From Planctomycetaceae bacterium (GTDB taxonomy: Bacteria; Planctomycetota; Planctomycetia; Planctomycetales; Planctomycetaceae), in assembly GCA_014762625.1 (NCBI GenBank), contig JABURQ010000112.1, positions 1 to 64,000 of the forward strand: 64,000 nucleotides of DNA, given 5' to 3'. Of this stretch, positions 55,767-64,000 are shown piece after piece. The translations under genes were made by a program, and so were the position numbers. Positions within the stretch are counted from its first letter, which is position 1. Each line of letters begins with the position of its first letter. The notes below the pieces were generated by a model. It saw nothing but the letters and a program-made list of their open reading frames with translations. It ran no database searches and was not told the DNA's origin.

Positions 55767-55908
55767 TGAAGATTGTGTAAATCTCGAAGATTTCCGGCAA
55801 AACAGTGGGTTGAATCGTAGGAAGGGAGCCCCGTCCCGTTGTGTCCCGACAGGCGTGCGGTCATAATTGAGAGTTCTTTCATTTCTGCCTTCTGATTCGA
55901 CTGCGACC

Positions 55909-58182
55909 ATGTTTGCCCGTCTCCGATCAACCTCCCTTTCGCCTCTGTGTTTGACCTTCATCAAGATGGTCTGCTTACTAGTTGTGATAGGTGGTACGTT
56001 CCAGCTCTCGGCAGCAGAACTCGAAATCACGTCATTCGGGTGGGATGGGCATTTTCAACCGGGACGGTGGACGCCGATCCGAGTCCAGGTGGCCGATTCC
56101 GAGTCTTCCGAATTCGACGTCACCGCGAAGGATGCAGACGGCAATCTGGTCACACTCAGGCAAATGGGGTTCCCAACCGGTACGCCGAACGAATTTGAGT
56201 TGCGTGTGAAACTGGGGCGGATTGACGGTGACGTAAAAGTGGAACTGATCGAAGCGGATCAGTCCGTTGCTACGGCAGTCCATCGGACCTTCACCGCCGA
56301 GCAAATGGATTCCGCAATCCGTCTCAACGCCAGGATGCTGGGAATCCTTTCCGACAACACCGAGTGGGCGAACACTCTGGCGGACGAAGTTTCGGCACTT
56401 GAGCTTCCGGGTCAAAAAACCATTCACTGTTCGACTTTGGACTCCGGGACCGCACTACCAGTCAACCCGGTGAACTGGGAAAGTCTGGACGTGTTGTTTC
56501 TGGGGATTGACAGCTCGCTCCCCGAGCCACAAGCTGCCGCCTTGCAATCCTGGGTAAAACAGGGAGGGCACCTGTTACTGTCGGTGGGAACGGCGGTTGA
56601 CGCGTACGACAATTCATCGCTGGCTGACTGGTTACCAGTGACCTTCGGCAAGGATTTGAGACTGCGTGATTTGAGCCAGTTTGAAAGCTTCATCGGTCGC
56701 AGCTCGCGAATTGATTTCACCGGACGAGTCGAAGCAACCGAAATCGCCACCTACCTCGGCGAAAACCTCATCGATTCGCTCGATGGACCGTTGGTCGTCT
56801 CGATGACCTACGGTTTCGGTCATCTAACCGTGTCGGGTGTCGCACTCGACCGTCCCCCCCTGGCGGGCTGGAATTCTCTCGATCGACTGGTGCAACAACT
56901 CGCCTTTCCCGAACGTCGAAACAACGACCAGGAATCGGAATCGCAAAATCAACTTTTGACGGATAGCGGCATCAGCGAACTGGCGACGCAATTGAACCTG
57001 TCTCAGCAAAATTTCCCAGAAGTCCAACGCAGCAGTATCTGGGTCATTATCGGGGCTATTCTCGTTTACCTCGTGTTGATAGGTCCGCTCGACTATTTTC
57101 TCGTCTATCGCGTTTTCAAACGTCCCGAAATGACTTGGTTGACTTTTCCGATTTTGATCCTCGGCATGGCTGTGGTTTCGGTCTGGGCGGGACTCAATAC
57201 CAACTCGATGGAAACGACCATCAATCAAATCGACGTTCTGGATGTCGACGGCACTCAGAATCTGGCTCACCTTAAGTCGTGGATGACGGGCTACAGCCCC
57301 AGTTCACAACGGGTGGCGATCGACGCGGAAGTCAATCTCCCTGAGGAAACGCAACCCGACTCTCCCGCTCGCCTGTCGTGGGATTCCGTTCCCGAAGACG
57401 GTTTCGGCGGTTTGTATCGACAGTCTGGGTTTGAGTCTCTGTCGTCCACCAACTATCACATCAATGCCCGAGAGTCGCGCGTTGAGGATTTCCCGGTGGC
57501 GCAATGGTCAACCGCGACACTAACGGTGGATCAATCTTTCGAGCAGGCCCCGTTCGTACGAAGCGATCTCAAAGGATCGACCCTCGGATCGGTCTCGGGG
57601 ATTGTGGAGCATCGGTTTCCCGGAAAACTCACCGAATGGATGCTCGTCTATCGGAACCGGGTCTACTTCCCGCGTCCTACCCGTCGAAATGATGAAGGAA
57701 TCACCATCCCTCCGAACCAACCGATCGAACTGACCCGTAGCGATCTGTCTGTGAGTCGCGATCTGAAGGGTTTCCTGACGGGAACCCGACAGATCCGCAT
57801 TCGTTCCAAGAACCCGACTGAACAGACCCGGATTGTGGTGGAACAGGAAGACTACGATCTGTTTTCTACCGATCCGAAAATGATATTGCGAATGCTTTCC
57901 TTCCACGACGCCGCGGGAGGGAGCCGCTATACCAATCTGGAAAACAGTGCTCTCGACCAACTCGACTGGACACGCTATCTCGATTCCCGGCATGCGGTTT
58001 TGTACGGCGTCCTTAAATCCGAGGAACGATCGAATCTGGTGACCTGGACCTGGAATGGAGAAACCGTTCGTCACGATCGTCAGACCACTGTGGTTCGCTG
58101 CCTGCTTCCTGTGGAAGTTCAAAACGACGCCCGACGAGAACTTCCCGATCTCGACGAAATTCTCAAGAACAAAAACAAATGA
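55909..58182 (+). CDS. Large membrane protein with periplasmic beta and GATase-like domains
   Basis: 757 aa. A signal peptide or anchor (FIKMVCLLVVIGGTFQLSA) is followed by a beta-rich domain (FGWDGHFQPGRWTPIRVQVA). Next comes an alpha/beta segment like a glutamine amidotransferase-type fold (NWESLDVLFLGIDSSL; LQSWVKQGGHLLLSVG), then two adjacent membrane helices (VIIGAILVYLVLIGPLDYFL and FPILILGMAVVSVWAGL) near residues 380-430. The remaining 330 residues are beta-rich and soluble. The GPLDYF...RVFKRPEMTWLTFP pattern occurs in Planctomycetes proteins encoded with ABC systems. The ATG at 55909 was preferred over an upstream TTG. Its stop overlaps the ABC ATPase start (ATGA). Confidence 0.78.
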   Translation: MFARLRSTSLSPLCLTFIKMVCLLVVIGGTFQLSAAELEITSFGWDGHFQPGRWTPIRVQVADSESSEFDVTAKDADGNLVTLRQMGFPTGTPNEFELRVKLGRIDGDVKVELIEADQSVATAVHRTFTAEQMDSAIRLNARMLGILSDNTEWANTLADEVSALELPGQKTIHCSTLDSGTALPVNPVNWESLDVLFLGIDSSLPEPQAAALQSWVKQGGHLLLSVGTAVDAYDNSSLADWLPVTFGKDLRLRDLSQFESFIGRSSRIDFTGRVEATEIATYLGENLIDSLDGPLVVSMTYGFGHLTVSGVALDRPPLAGWNSLDRLVQQLAFPERRNNDQESESQNQLLTDSGISELATQLNLSQQNFPEVQRSSIWVIIGAILVYLVLIGPLDYFLVYRVFKRPEMTWLTFPILILGMAVVSVWAGLNTNSMETTINQIDVLDVDGTQNLAHLKSWMTGYSPSSQRVAIDAEVNLPEETQPDSPARLSWDSVPEDGFGGLYRQSGFESLSSTNYHINARESRVEDFPVAQWSTATLTVDQSFEQAPFVRSDLKGSTLGSVSGIVEHRFPGKLTEWMLVYRNRVYFPRPTRRNDEGITIPPNQPIELTRSDLSVSRDLKGFLTGTRQIRIRSKNPTEQTRIVVEQEDYDLFSTDPKMILRMLSFHDAAGGSRYTNLENSALDQLDWTRYLDSRHAVLYGVLKSEERSNLVTWTWNGETVRHDRQTTVVRCLLPVEVQNDARRELPDLDEILKNKNK

Positions 58183-59105
58183 TCGAAACACGCAACCTGA
58201 CAAAACGATACGGCGATCTGATCGCCGCCAACCAGATCACCATCACCCTCGAAGAAGGGGACGTCTTCGGTTTTATCGGCCCGAACGGTTCCGGAAAAAC
58301 CACGACGATGCGAATGATCGCGACGCTGCTGAATCCGGATTACGGAGAAGCGTACGTGTGCGGAAAGTCGATCTACACCGATGCACGGGAGATCCGCCGC
58401 CTGGTCGGTTTCATGCCCGACTTTTTCGGTGTTTACGACGACATGACGGTCACCGAGTATCTCGAGTTTTTTGCTGCGACGTATCGGATCGACGGACCCG
58501 CGCGACGGAAAGTCGTCGAAGAGAAACTGGAACTGGTCGATATGGGTTACAAGCGAGACGCGATGGTCAACCAGCTCTCGCGCGGACAGACCCAGCGCAT
58601 CGGACTGGCACGCGTGCTGCTTCACGAACCTCAAGTGTTACTGCTCGACGAACCGGCGAGCGGTCTGGATCCGCGCGTTCGAATTGAGATCCGAAATCTG
58701 ATCAAGCGTCTGGGCGAACTGAAAAAAACCGTCATCGTCTCCAGTCACATTCTTCCCGAGCTGGCCGACGTTTGTACGCGAGTCGGTATTATCGAAAAAG
58801 GACACATGATCGTCGATGCGTCGGTCGACGAAGTGATGCGACGGGCGAGACAGCGCATTATGTTGCAGATTCAAGTCAAAGATCGGACCGAGGAAGCGGC
58901 CAAACTGATCGAAAGCCACGACGGCGTCGAGGAATTGACCATCGAAAAAGGGATTATCGAAACGACGTTGAAGAAGGAAATCGAGGATTACAGCTTCCTG
59001 CCGACGATGCTCGTCGAAGGAGGATTTCAATTGACCTTGTTCCGCGAAGAGGAAGTCAATCTGGAAACGGCCTTCATGCAACTGACGCAAGGGCTCGTGC
59101 AATAA
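58179..59105 (+). CDS. ABC transporter ATP-binding protein
   Basis: 308 aa. Walker A GPNGSGKTTTMRM near residues 34-46, signature LSRGQTQRIG near 133 and Walker B VLLLDEPASGLDP near 153 are intact, followed by the switch region (VIVSSHILPELADVC). The C-terminal 90 residues form a regulatory-type extension as in ABC-2 or gliding (GldA)-type exporters. No permease gene adjoins it; the preceding large membrane protein is translationally coupled and may be its partner, which would be unusual. ATG at 58179. Confidence 0.93.
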   Translation: MIETRNLTKRYGDLIAANQITITLEEGDVFGFIGPNGSGKTTTMRMIATLLNPDYGEAYVCGKSIYTDAREIRRLVGFMPDFFGVYDDMTVTEYLEFFAATYRIDGPARRKVVEEKLELVDMGYKRDAMVNQLSRGQTQRIGLARVLLHEPQVLLLDEPASGLDPRVRIEIRNLIKRLGELKKTVIVSSHILPELADVCTRVGIIEKGHMIVDASVDEVMRRARQRIMLQIQVKDRTEEAAKLIESHDGVEELTIEKGIIETTLKKEIEDYSFLPTMLVEGGFQLTLFREEEVNLETAFMQLTQGLVQ

Positions 59106-59147
59106 TCAGCCGCCAACAAAGAGATTACCACCAGAAAAAGGATCGTC

Positions 59148-59513
59148 ATGGGATTGTTTGGCCGGAAAGACTGGAACATCATCGCCGTCATCTACGAGCG
59201 CAAGGATATGTATTCCATCAACGGGACGCGTGCCAAAGGGAACGACGCCGATAAGGCCCTGAAGGGCGTTAAAGGGCACGATCGCGTGATCCATTATCTG
59301 GTACTGGATCGCAAAGGAAAAGTAGTCGAAGACGGTGCGGGACGCAATAAACTCGCGATCGCAGCGGAAACCTACGAGCAACTGAAAAAAGACTTGCTTC
59401 GTAATTTCACGGTTCGCGAAGTTCTCGACGTCCTCGACACCGGTTCGACGAATCGCGTCGCCAAACAAATGATCTGGTCCGGCTATCCCCTACCGCCGGA
59501 GGAAGATGACTGA
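59148..59513 (+). CDS. Conserved hypothetical protein, 121 aa
   Basis: Not recognised. Small, soluble and charged, with Lys/Asp-rich stretches (NGTRAKGNDADKALKGVKGH) and a C-terminus rich in Pro and acidic residues (GYPLPPEEDD). It follows the ABC ATPase by 42 bp, so it is probably in the same transcript. No motif or membrane segment is seen. Confidence 0.68.
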   Translation: MGLFGRKDWNIIAVIYERKDMYSINGTRAKGNDADKALKGVKGHDRVIHYLVLDRKGKVVEDGAGRNKLAIAAETYEQLKKDLLRNFTVREVLDVLDTGSTNRVAKQMIWSGYPLPPEEDD

Positions 59514-59569
59514 TATTCTAGTAACCCATCAATAAGAGACCGAGAACACTTTTCAGGATTGAGGATACC

Positions 59570-60412
59570 GTGAATCGTCCACCCCATGCCGCCGCCGCTC
59601 AAGAGCCACCTCGTATTGAAATGACCGAAGGCTGGCACTGCCTGCACCTGTTTTACACAATCGATCCGCTCGGTTTAAACTCGCTGACCGACGCCGAACG
59701 ACAAGCAGGCCGCGAACAACTGACCCAAATTCTGAATCCCGAATCGGAAGGCGCACCGCTTCGCTTGCAGACATCTATCGTCTCCGGGCATAAAGGGGAT
59801 CTCGGCGTGATGGCAATGGATGCCGACCCGATGAAACTCGACGCACTGCAACAAAAATTACGAGCCAGTCGTCTGGGACCGGCGCTCACGCTCGATTGGT
59901 CGTTCGTGTCGATCACTGAAGTCTCTGAATACGTTCCAACCGTGGAGCAGTACGCGGAAAAACTGACCCGCGAAGGAACCGGCCCTGACGATCCCGCCTA
60001 TCAAGCGAAAGTGAACGCGTACGAGCAGCGTCTCCCCGCGATGAACAAACAGCGGCTGTATCCGGACTTCCCGCCGTTCCCGGTGACATCATTTTATCCG
60101 ATGAACAAGATCCGTCATCCGCAAGCCAACTGGTACACTGAGCCCTTCAGCAGCCGTTCGTCGATGATGTCCGAACATGCGACTTCCGGAATCAAATTCG
60201 CCGGTCGCGTTTCCCAATTGATCACCGCATCGACCGGGTTTGATGATTGGGAATGGGGTGTGACTTTGTGGTCGCGCGCTCCCGAATTTATCAAAGAAAT
60301 CGTTTACGGAATGCGATTCGATACCGCGTCGGCCAAATACGCTGAGTTCGGACCGTTCTACATCTCCTATATTGTCTCCCCCGAAGATGCGGCCTCGCAT
60401 CTGTTATTATGA
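59570..60412 (+). CDS. hemQ: Coproheme decarboxylase (HemQ, chlorite dismutase family)
   Basis: 280 aa. It catalyses oxidative decarboxylation of coproheme to heme b at the end of the coproporphyrin-dependent route. The reactive Tyr is in SFYPMNKIR (Tyr176, with Lys180), and the axial His is in SEHATSGIKFAG (His203). TASTGFDDWEWGVTLW near residues 217-232 is diagnostic for HemQ rather than chlorite dismutase. The start is GTG with GAGGAT before it. With hemC at 10804 it supports heme synthesis via coproporphyrin. Its neighbours are unrelated. Confidence 0.93.
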   Translation: MNRPPHAAAAQEPPRIEMTEGWHCLHLFYTIDPLGLNSLTDAERQAGREQLTQILNPESEGAPLRLQTSIVSGHKGDLGVMAMDADPMKLDALQQKLRASRLGPALTLDWSFVSITEVSEYVPTVEQYAEKLTREGTGPDDPAYQAKVNAYEQRLPAMNKQRLYPDFPPFPVTSFYPMNKIRHPQANWYTEPFSSRSSMMSEHATSGIKFAGRVSQLITASTGFDDWEWGVTLWSRAPEFIKEIVYGMRFDTASAKYAEFGPFYISYIVSPEDAASHLLL

Positions 60413-60461
60413 CACGCTGATTGACGAGGTTCGTGTAATTTGAAATGATTCGGAGTTGCTC

Positions 60462-61751
60462 ATGGATGTGTTCGAACTTTCCGCCGGTCTGGTCAGCCTG
60501 GCGGCTCTGTTCAGTTTTCTGAATTATCATTTCTTTCGATTGCCGACCACCATCGGGTTGATGCTGTTTGCGTTGCTCTCTTCGTTGGGAATCATCGCTG
60601 CCGGAACTTTTTATCCCGAGTTTCGTGAACTGATTACCGATTCAGTCGCTCAGATCGATTTTGATGAAACGGTCCTGCAATGTCTGCTCGGTTTTTTGCT
60701 GTTCGCCGGTTCGTTGCACATCAACCTGAACGAACTGACTCGTCACTGGCTGTTAATCGGCTTGTTAATCACCATCGGAGTCATCATTTCGACCTTATTG
60801 GTGGGAGCATTGACGTTCGGAGTCTGCTCGGCGCTCGGGCTCGAGGTTCGATTCCTGTATTGTTTGCTGTTTGGGGCATTGATTTCTCCGACCGATCCGA
60901 TTGCCGTCCTGGGACTGTTGCGACAGATGGGAGCGCCGCATGATCTCGGCATCAAGATCGCGGGAGAATCGCTCTTTAACGACGGCGTGGGCGTGGTTGT
61001 GTTCCTCGGCTTATTGGAAGCGGCGGTCGGTGGTCACGGAATCGATCTGGTGCATCTGGGAGAACTGTTTGTCGTGGAAGCAGTGGGAGGAGCCATCTTC
61101 GGACTCGTCCTCGGTATGTTGACATTTTGGATGCTCCGTTCGGTTGAGAATTATCAGGTCGAGGTTTTGCTGTCGCTAGCCCTGGCGGCGGGAGGCTACG
61201 CGCTCGCGATGAGACTGCATTTATCGGGACCGATTGCGATGGTGATCGCCGGTTTGTTGATCGGAAATCAGGGTCGAAAACACGCGATGTCGCCGACTAC
61301 CGTCGAACATCTCGACCTGTTCTGGGAGCTGATCGACGAAATCCTGAACGCGATGCTGTTCGTTCTCATCGGACTGGAAATCCTCGTGCTGGAATTTCAG
61401 CTTTCGTATATCTGGCTCGGCCTGTTATTAATCCCCGTCACGCTCATCTCGCGGGCGATTGCGGTGAGTGGTCCCGTGGCAACGGTCATGCCTTCGCACG
61501 AATCGACGGTCGGATTGGTTAAGATTCTGACTTGGGGCGGTCTTCGCGGTGGAATCTCGGTCGCGTTGGCACTTTCGATTCCGAAGCTTGTCGAGGGAGA
61601 GCCACTCCCCGAGAGAGACATTCTGATCGCCGCCACTTACATCGTCGTCCTGTTCTCGATTCTCGTCCAGGGACTCACTATCAAAGGAGTCGTGCGACGC
61701 GTCCTCGCGGAAAAATCTCAGCTCTCTGCAACTACTGACTCGGAACAATAA
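60462..61751 (+). CDS. Sodium/proton antiporter, CPA1 (NhaP) family
   Basis: 429 aa, about 12 membrane helices. The CPA1 markers are [13 protein letters not shown] (helix with the ion-binding Asp) near residue 145 and [15 protein letters not shown] near 168, with the essential Asn-Asp pair. [13 protein letters not shown] near 363 is typical of the family. It exchanges Na+ for H+ in pH and salt homeostasis. The ATG at 60462 has GGAG seven bases upstream; an earlier TTG was rejected. Confidence 0.94.
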   Translation: MDVFELSAGLVSLAALFSFLNYHFFRLPTTIGLMLFALLSSLGIIAAGTFYPEFRELITDSVAQIDFDETVLQCLLGFLLFAGSLHINLNELTRHWLLIGLLITIGVIISTLLVGALTFGVCSALGLEVRFLYCLLFGALISPTDPIAVLGLLRQMGAPHDLGIKIAGESLFNDGVGVVVFLGLLEAAVGGHGIDLVHLGELFVVEAVGGAIFGLVLGMLTFWMLRSVENYQVEVLLSLALAAGGYALAMRLHLSGPIAMVIAGLLIGNQGRKHAMSPTTVEHLDLFWELIDEILNAMLFVLIGLEILVLEFQLSYIWLGLLLIPVTLISRAIAVSGPVATVMPSHESTVGLVKILTWGGLRGGISVALALSIPKLVEGEPLPERDILIAATYIVVLFSILVQGLTIKGVVRRVLAEKSQLSATTDSEQ

Positions 61752-61757
61752 CGTCGC

Positions 61758-63407
61758 TCAGGAAAACTGAAACGAATAGACGTCGGCATCGTCGAGCGTT
61801 ATTCGCAGTCGAACCGGTTTTCCCGCCAGTTGGGAGACATCCTGCGAACCTTTCCACGAAACGGTACGATCGACCGTATCGCCGAACAGAACGTCACAGT
61901 CTTCGAGAGTGAAGCCGTCGTACGGCGATCCATCCGGTTTTTGCAGTTCGATGCGAACCCCGCCGGCGGCGGACGTGGCGAAATTGAGGCTCAGTCGGCT
62001 CCCTTCAAAAACCAGTGGTTTTGTCACGAAGGCATTCCCTGCTCCCGCTTTACCTCTCATCGAGACGAAACCGTCGAGTCGCAATGTATAACGACGCAGA
62101 GCACTTCCCTTGCCATGCCAGTAACTTTCGGTCGCGTACAGCGATAATTCATTTGCCGCTCCGGGAAGCTGGGATTTCGTTTCGACTAGTTGCCAGGCGA
62201 TGTATTGATGCCCGTATTGCCACGCTTCGGGACGCTCGGGTCCGGGAGGCAAGAAGGCTTCGTTCCACCGATAGAAGGTCGTCCCGTCGCGACTCGCCAT
62301 GAAGAGAGCGTCCGTGATGGCCGTTCCGTATCGTTCGGAGGCCCTGGCCCGCATTTGACGTTTCTCGGGAGCGGGGAGAGCTCGCATCGATTCCGACCAG
62401 CCCCTCTCGATGTAGCGGGTGGGAAATCCAAGCAGGAGATGCGGCGCTCGATAATACGGTTTGATCTGGTTCGTGTAGAGCTGCTGGGGAGGTGAATCGA
62501 CGTACTTGAGATCGACGTACGGATCCCAGTGGATCAGATCTTTGGAAGTGGCGGTCCGGATGGCCCGAATCCCCGCCGGCTTCCACTGTTTGTCATTGGT
62601 GACACCTGCCGTGAAGATTCGCCAGTAAGCCCGATACTTGCCGATGTTCGGATCCCAGAAGGCCAGATTCTGCGAATCAAATGCACCGATCCCCTGCAGA
62701 ATGGGTGCCTCCGTCATCGGTGTCCAGTGGAGGCCGTCGGGAGATTGAAAAGGTAGCAGGCCGTTCGGCTTTTGAGAACGAAAGATCGCTTTATACTTCG
62801 CCTCGGGAGGAGCGTCGGGATTTTCATCGATGAAGATGGCGGGGTGACCGGCGTCGACATTCAGCGGGCCGAGCGGACCGCTCGTCATCACGATGTTATT
62901 CTTTTTCGAACCATTAAATTCGTGCATCCCCAACTCGGGTTTCGTCCATGTCAAACCGTCCGGGCTTTCCGCATAGCAAAGATACAACGGATGGCGATTC
63001 GTCTTCAGTGACTTGCCGGTCACCTCCAGATGCCACGCTTTGTAATACATCCGGTAGAGGTCCCCATCCTGAAAGAGGCTGTGGTAGCCGCTGCCAGTTC
63101 CTTCCCAAGGTTCGTCGTGCCGCAGCACCACTTCCTGAGGGATCGGTTGATGAAGCTCCTGCGATGCCTGTCCCTCGAATCGGTCGATGAGCGTCCCGTC
63201 CACGAACAGTTCCCGTCGAGAACTGATATCAATCGGGGCGTCCGCTTCACTCGCAGAAGAGAGTCGAGGGAAGCTGTGAGCCGCCCACAGCCCCGCCGAT
63301 CCCGCGAGAGACGATTTCAGAAATTTGCGACGATCAAAATTGGTCGGATGGTCGGGCACCAGTCTCACTCCTGTCTTGTCATCGTTCGAGAAATTGCACT
63401 CTCTCAC
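61758..63407 (-). CDS. Secreted beta-propeller protein of glycosidase-like type (TAT signal)
   Basis: 549 aa. A twin-arginine leader (FDRRKFLKSSLAGSAG) is followed by FVDGTLIDRFEG and a propeller-type repeat pattern of W/Y-rich strands (DLYRMYYKAWH; LYLCYAESPDGLTWTKPELG; KYKAIFRSQKPN; SPDGLHWTPMTEAPIL; KYRAYWRIFTAG) that resembles GH32/GH43-like five-bladed propellers. The end is a beta-sandwich. The catalytic acid residues were not identified, so enzyme activity is uncertain; such proteins are common in Planctomycetes. The GTG at 63407 has GGGGAG eight bases before it; another GTG at 63359 also has a site, giving a protein 16 residues shorter. It converges with the antiporter gene, with a 6-bp gap. 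Confidence 0.85.
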   Translation of the reverse strand: MRECNFSNDDKTGVRLVPDHPTNFDRRKFLKSSLAGSAGLWAAHSFPRLSSASEADAPIDISSRRELFVDGTLIDRFEGQASQELHQPIPQEVVLRHDEPWEGTGSGYHSLFQDGDLYRMYYKAWHLEVTGKSLKTNRHPLYLCYAESPDGLTWTKPELGMHEFNGSKKNNIVMTSGPLGPLNVDAGHPAIFIDENPDAPPEAKYKAIFRSQKPNGLLPFQSPDGLHWTPMTEAPILQGIGAFDSQNLAFWDPNIGKYRAYWRIFTAGVTNDKQWKPAGIRAIRTATSKDLIHWDPYVDLKYVDSPPQQLYTNQIKPYYRAPHLLLGFPTRYIERGWSESMRALPAPEKRQMRARASERYGTAITDALFMASRDGTTFYRWNEAFLPPGPERPEAWQYGHQYIAWQLVETKSQLPGAANELSLYATESYWHGKGSALRRYTLRLDGFVSMRGKAGAGNAFVTKPLVFEGSRLSLNFATSAAGGVRIELQKPDGSPYDGFTLEDCDVLFGDTVDRTVSWKGSQDVSQLAGKPVRLRITLDDADVYSFQFS

Positions 63408-63579
63408 TCTAAACGCTCCCCTCAGGTAAAGCGAAGAAGAAAACAGAATCCCTGGAGATGTGGTCTGAACAAATTTCTTGCGTCCTCACCAGGAAGCCGG
63501 TAGTGTGAAACGAGACTCATCTGGTGCCAACTATTTTCACTCCCGGCACTATTTCGCTCAATTACGTCCGGAGGTTCCG

Positions 63580-64000
63580 ATGCGTTCGAAACGAAAAGGC
63601 TTTTGCTTTCTAGAATTGTTGGTGATCGCTGCGATTGCATCCGTGCTGTTGGCGCTGACGCTCCCCGCCATCGCCAACGCCCAGGAAGAAGCTCGTCAGA
63701 ATCAATGCAAGAACCACCTCAAGCAGTTGGGTCTGGCCATGCACAATTATCACGACGTACATCGCACTTTCCCTCCGGCCTGGGTGGCTCGAAAACCGGA
63801 CGCGGATGAAGGATTTTTTCTCGGTTGGGGGGCGTTTTTGTTGCCATTCCTCGAACAGGCTCCTTTGTATAACAGCTTGAATTTCAGCGACGTCTCCAAA
63901 AACGATCCGAAGTTCCTACGAACCGTTATTCCGACTTTTCGGTGCCCGTCGGATCCGATGGCGGACCTCAACCCGATCCGCGGAAATTGGGCGACTTCCA
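63580..64000 (+). CDS. DUF1559 prepilin-like protein (3' end cut by window edge)
   Basis: 140 codons are visible, open to the right edge. A type IV pilin-like leader (KRKGFCFLELLVIAAIASVL) with cleavage expected before the Phe, followed by LTLPAIANAQEEARQNQCKN and HLKQLGLAMHNYHDVHRTFPPAW, is diagnostic for the DUF1559 family. WGAFLLPFLEQAPLYN and FRCPSDP are further markers. The family is expanded in Planctomycetes and is probably assembled or secreted by pseudopilin-type machinery. CGGAGG lies upstream of the ATG at 63580. Confidence 0.95.
   Translation, partial: MRSKRKGFCFLELLVIAAIASVLLALTLPAIANAQEEARQNQCKNHLKQLGLAMHNYHDVHRTFPPAWVARKPDADEGFFLGWGAFLLPFLEQAPLYNSLNFSDVSKNDPKFLRTVIPTFRCPSDPMADLNPIRGNWATS

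Noticed and set aside
1-64000. tRNA, rRNA, CRISPR arrays, transposases and phage genes
   Set aside because: Looked for in the gaps and on both strands by eye; none had supporting structure or motifs. Short structured RNAs could still have been missed.

Overview
The window looks like chromosomal DNA from a planctomycete (order Planctomycetales). Several things point there: a DUF1559 prepilin-like protein at the right edge, two CxPxR sulfatases, twin-arginine Gfo/Idh/MocA and amidohydrolase proteins, a DUF1080 protein, a secretin with Planctomycetes-style helical repeats, a YyaL-type DUF255 protein, and an ExbB/ExbD/TPR cluster. No rRNA, tRNA, CRISPR array, transposase or phage gene was recognised. 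The species cannot be named from this sequence.

Layout from left to right. 1-1946 (minus): the 5' part of ruvX, mannose-1-phosphate guanylyltransferase and a hypothetical gene. 2303-11733 (plus): a secreted squalene-cyclase-fold protein, a DHODH-like/membrane fusion, Gfo/Idh/MocA oxidoreductase, aldo/keto reductase, TauD-like dioxygenase, ComF, DUF502 and hemC. 11841-29717 (minus, with ahpC continuing to 30371): a giant secretin, a PPIC lipoprotein foldase, mfd, an ion channel, a small zinc-ribbon membrane protein, cardiolipin synthase, an SDR, two CNNM/CorC proteins, DUF2254, an AhpD-like protein and AhpC peroxiredoxin.

30730-37638 (plus): a coherent cluster of two TPR envelope proteins, an ExbB/TolQ proton channel and two ExbD/TolR proteins, without TonB, TolA, TolB or Pal. 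37750-40503 (plus): a TAT amidohydrolase, a bestrophin and a CAP-domain protein. 40642-43840 (minus): DUF1080 and PhoD-like proteins. 44112-45626 (plus) is sulfatase 1. 45613-53295 (minus): YyaL/DUF255, sulfatase 2, a HEAT/beta-propeller protein, a metal ABC permease fused to a DtxR-like domain, and a TlpA-like thioredoxin. 53550-61751 (plus): a two-TM protein, VWA protein, esterase, large membrane protein with an ABC ATPase, a hypothetical protein, HemQ and an NhaP-type antiporter. 61758-63407 (minus) is a secreted propeller/glycosidase-like protein, and 63580 to the edge (plus) is the DUF1559 protein.

The most unusual items are: (i) a 624-aa protein joining a class-2 DHODH-like barrel that lacks the catalytic motifs to a membrane domain with two internal repeats centred on an HDR motif; (ii) an exact 136-bp direct repeat copying the 3' end of the cardiolipin synthase gene around a small inserted gene; (iii) the TPR-TPR-ExbB-ExbD-ExbD locus; (iv) the secretin with five copies of a 50-residue helical repeat plus Asn and GGNQ tracts; and (v) an ABC ATPase paired with a large membrane protein but with no permease in the window.
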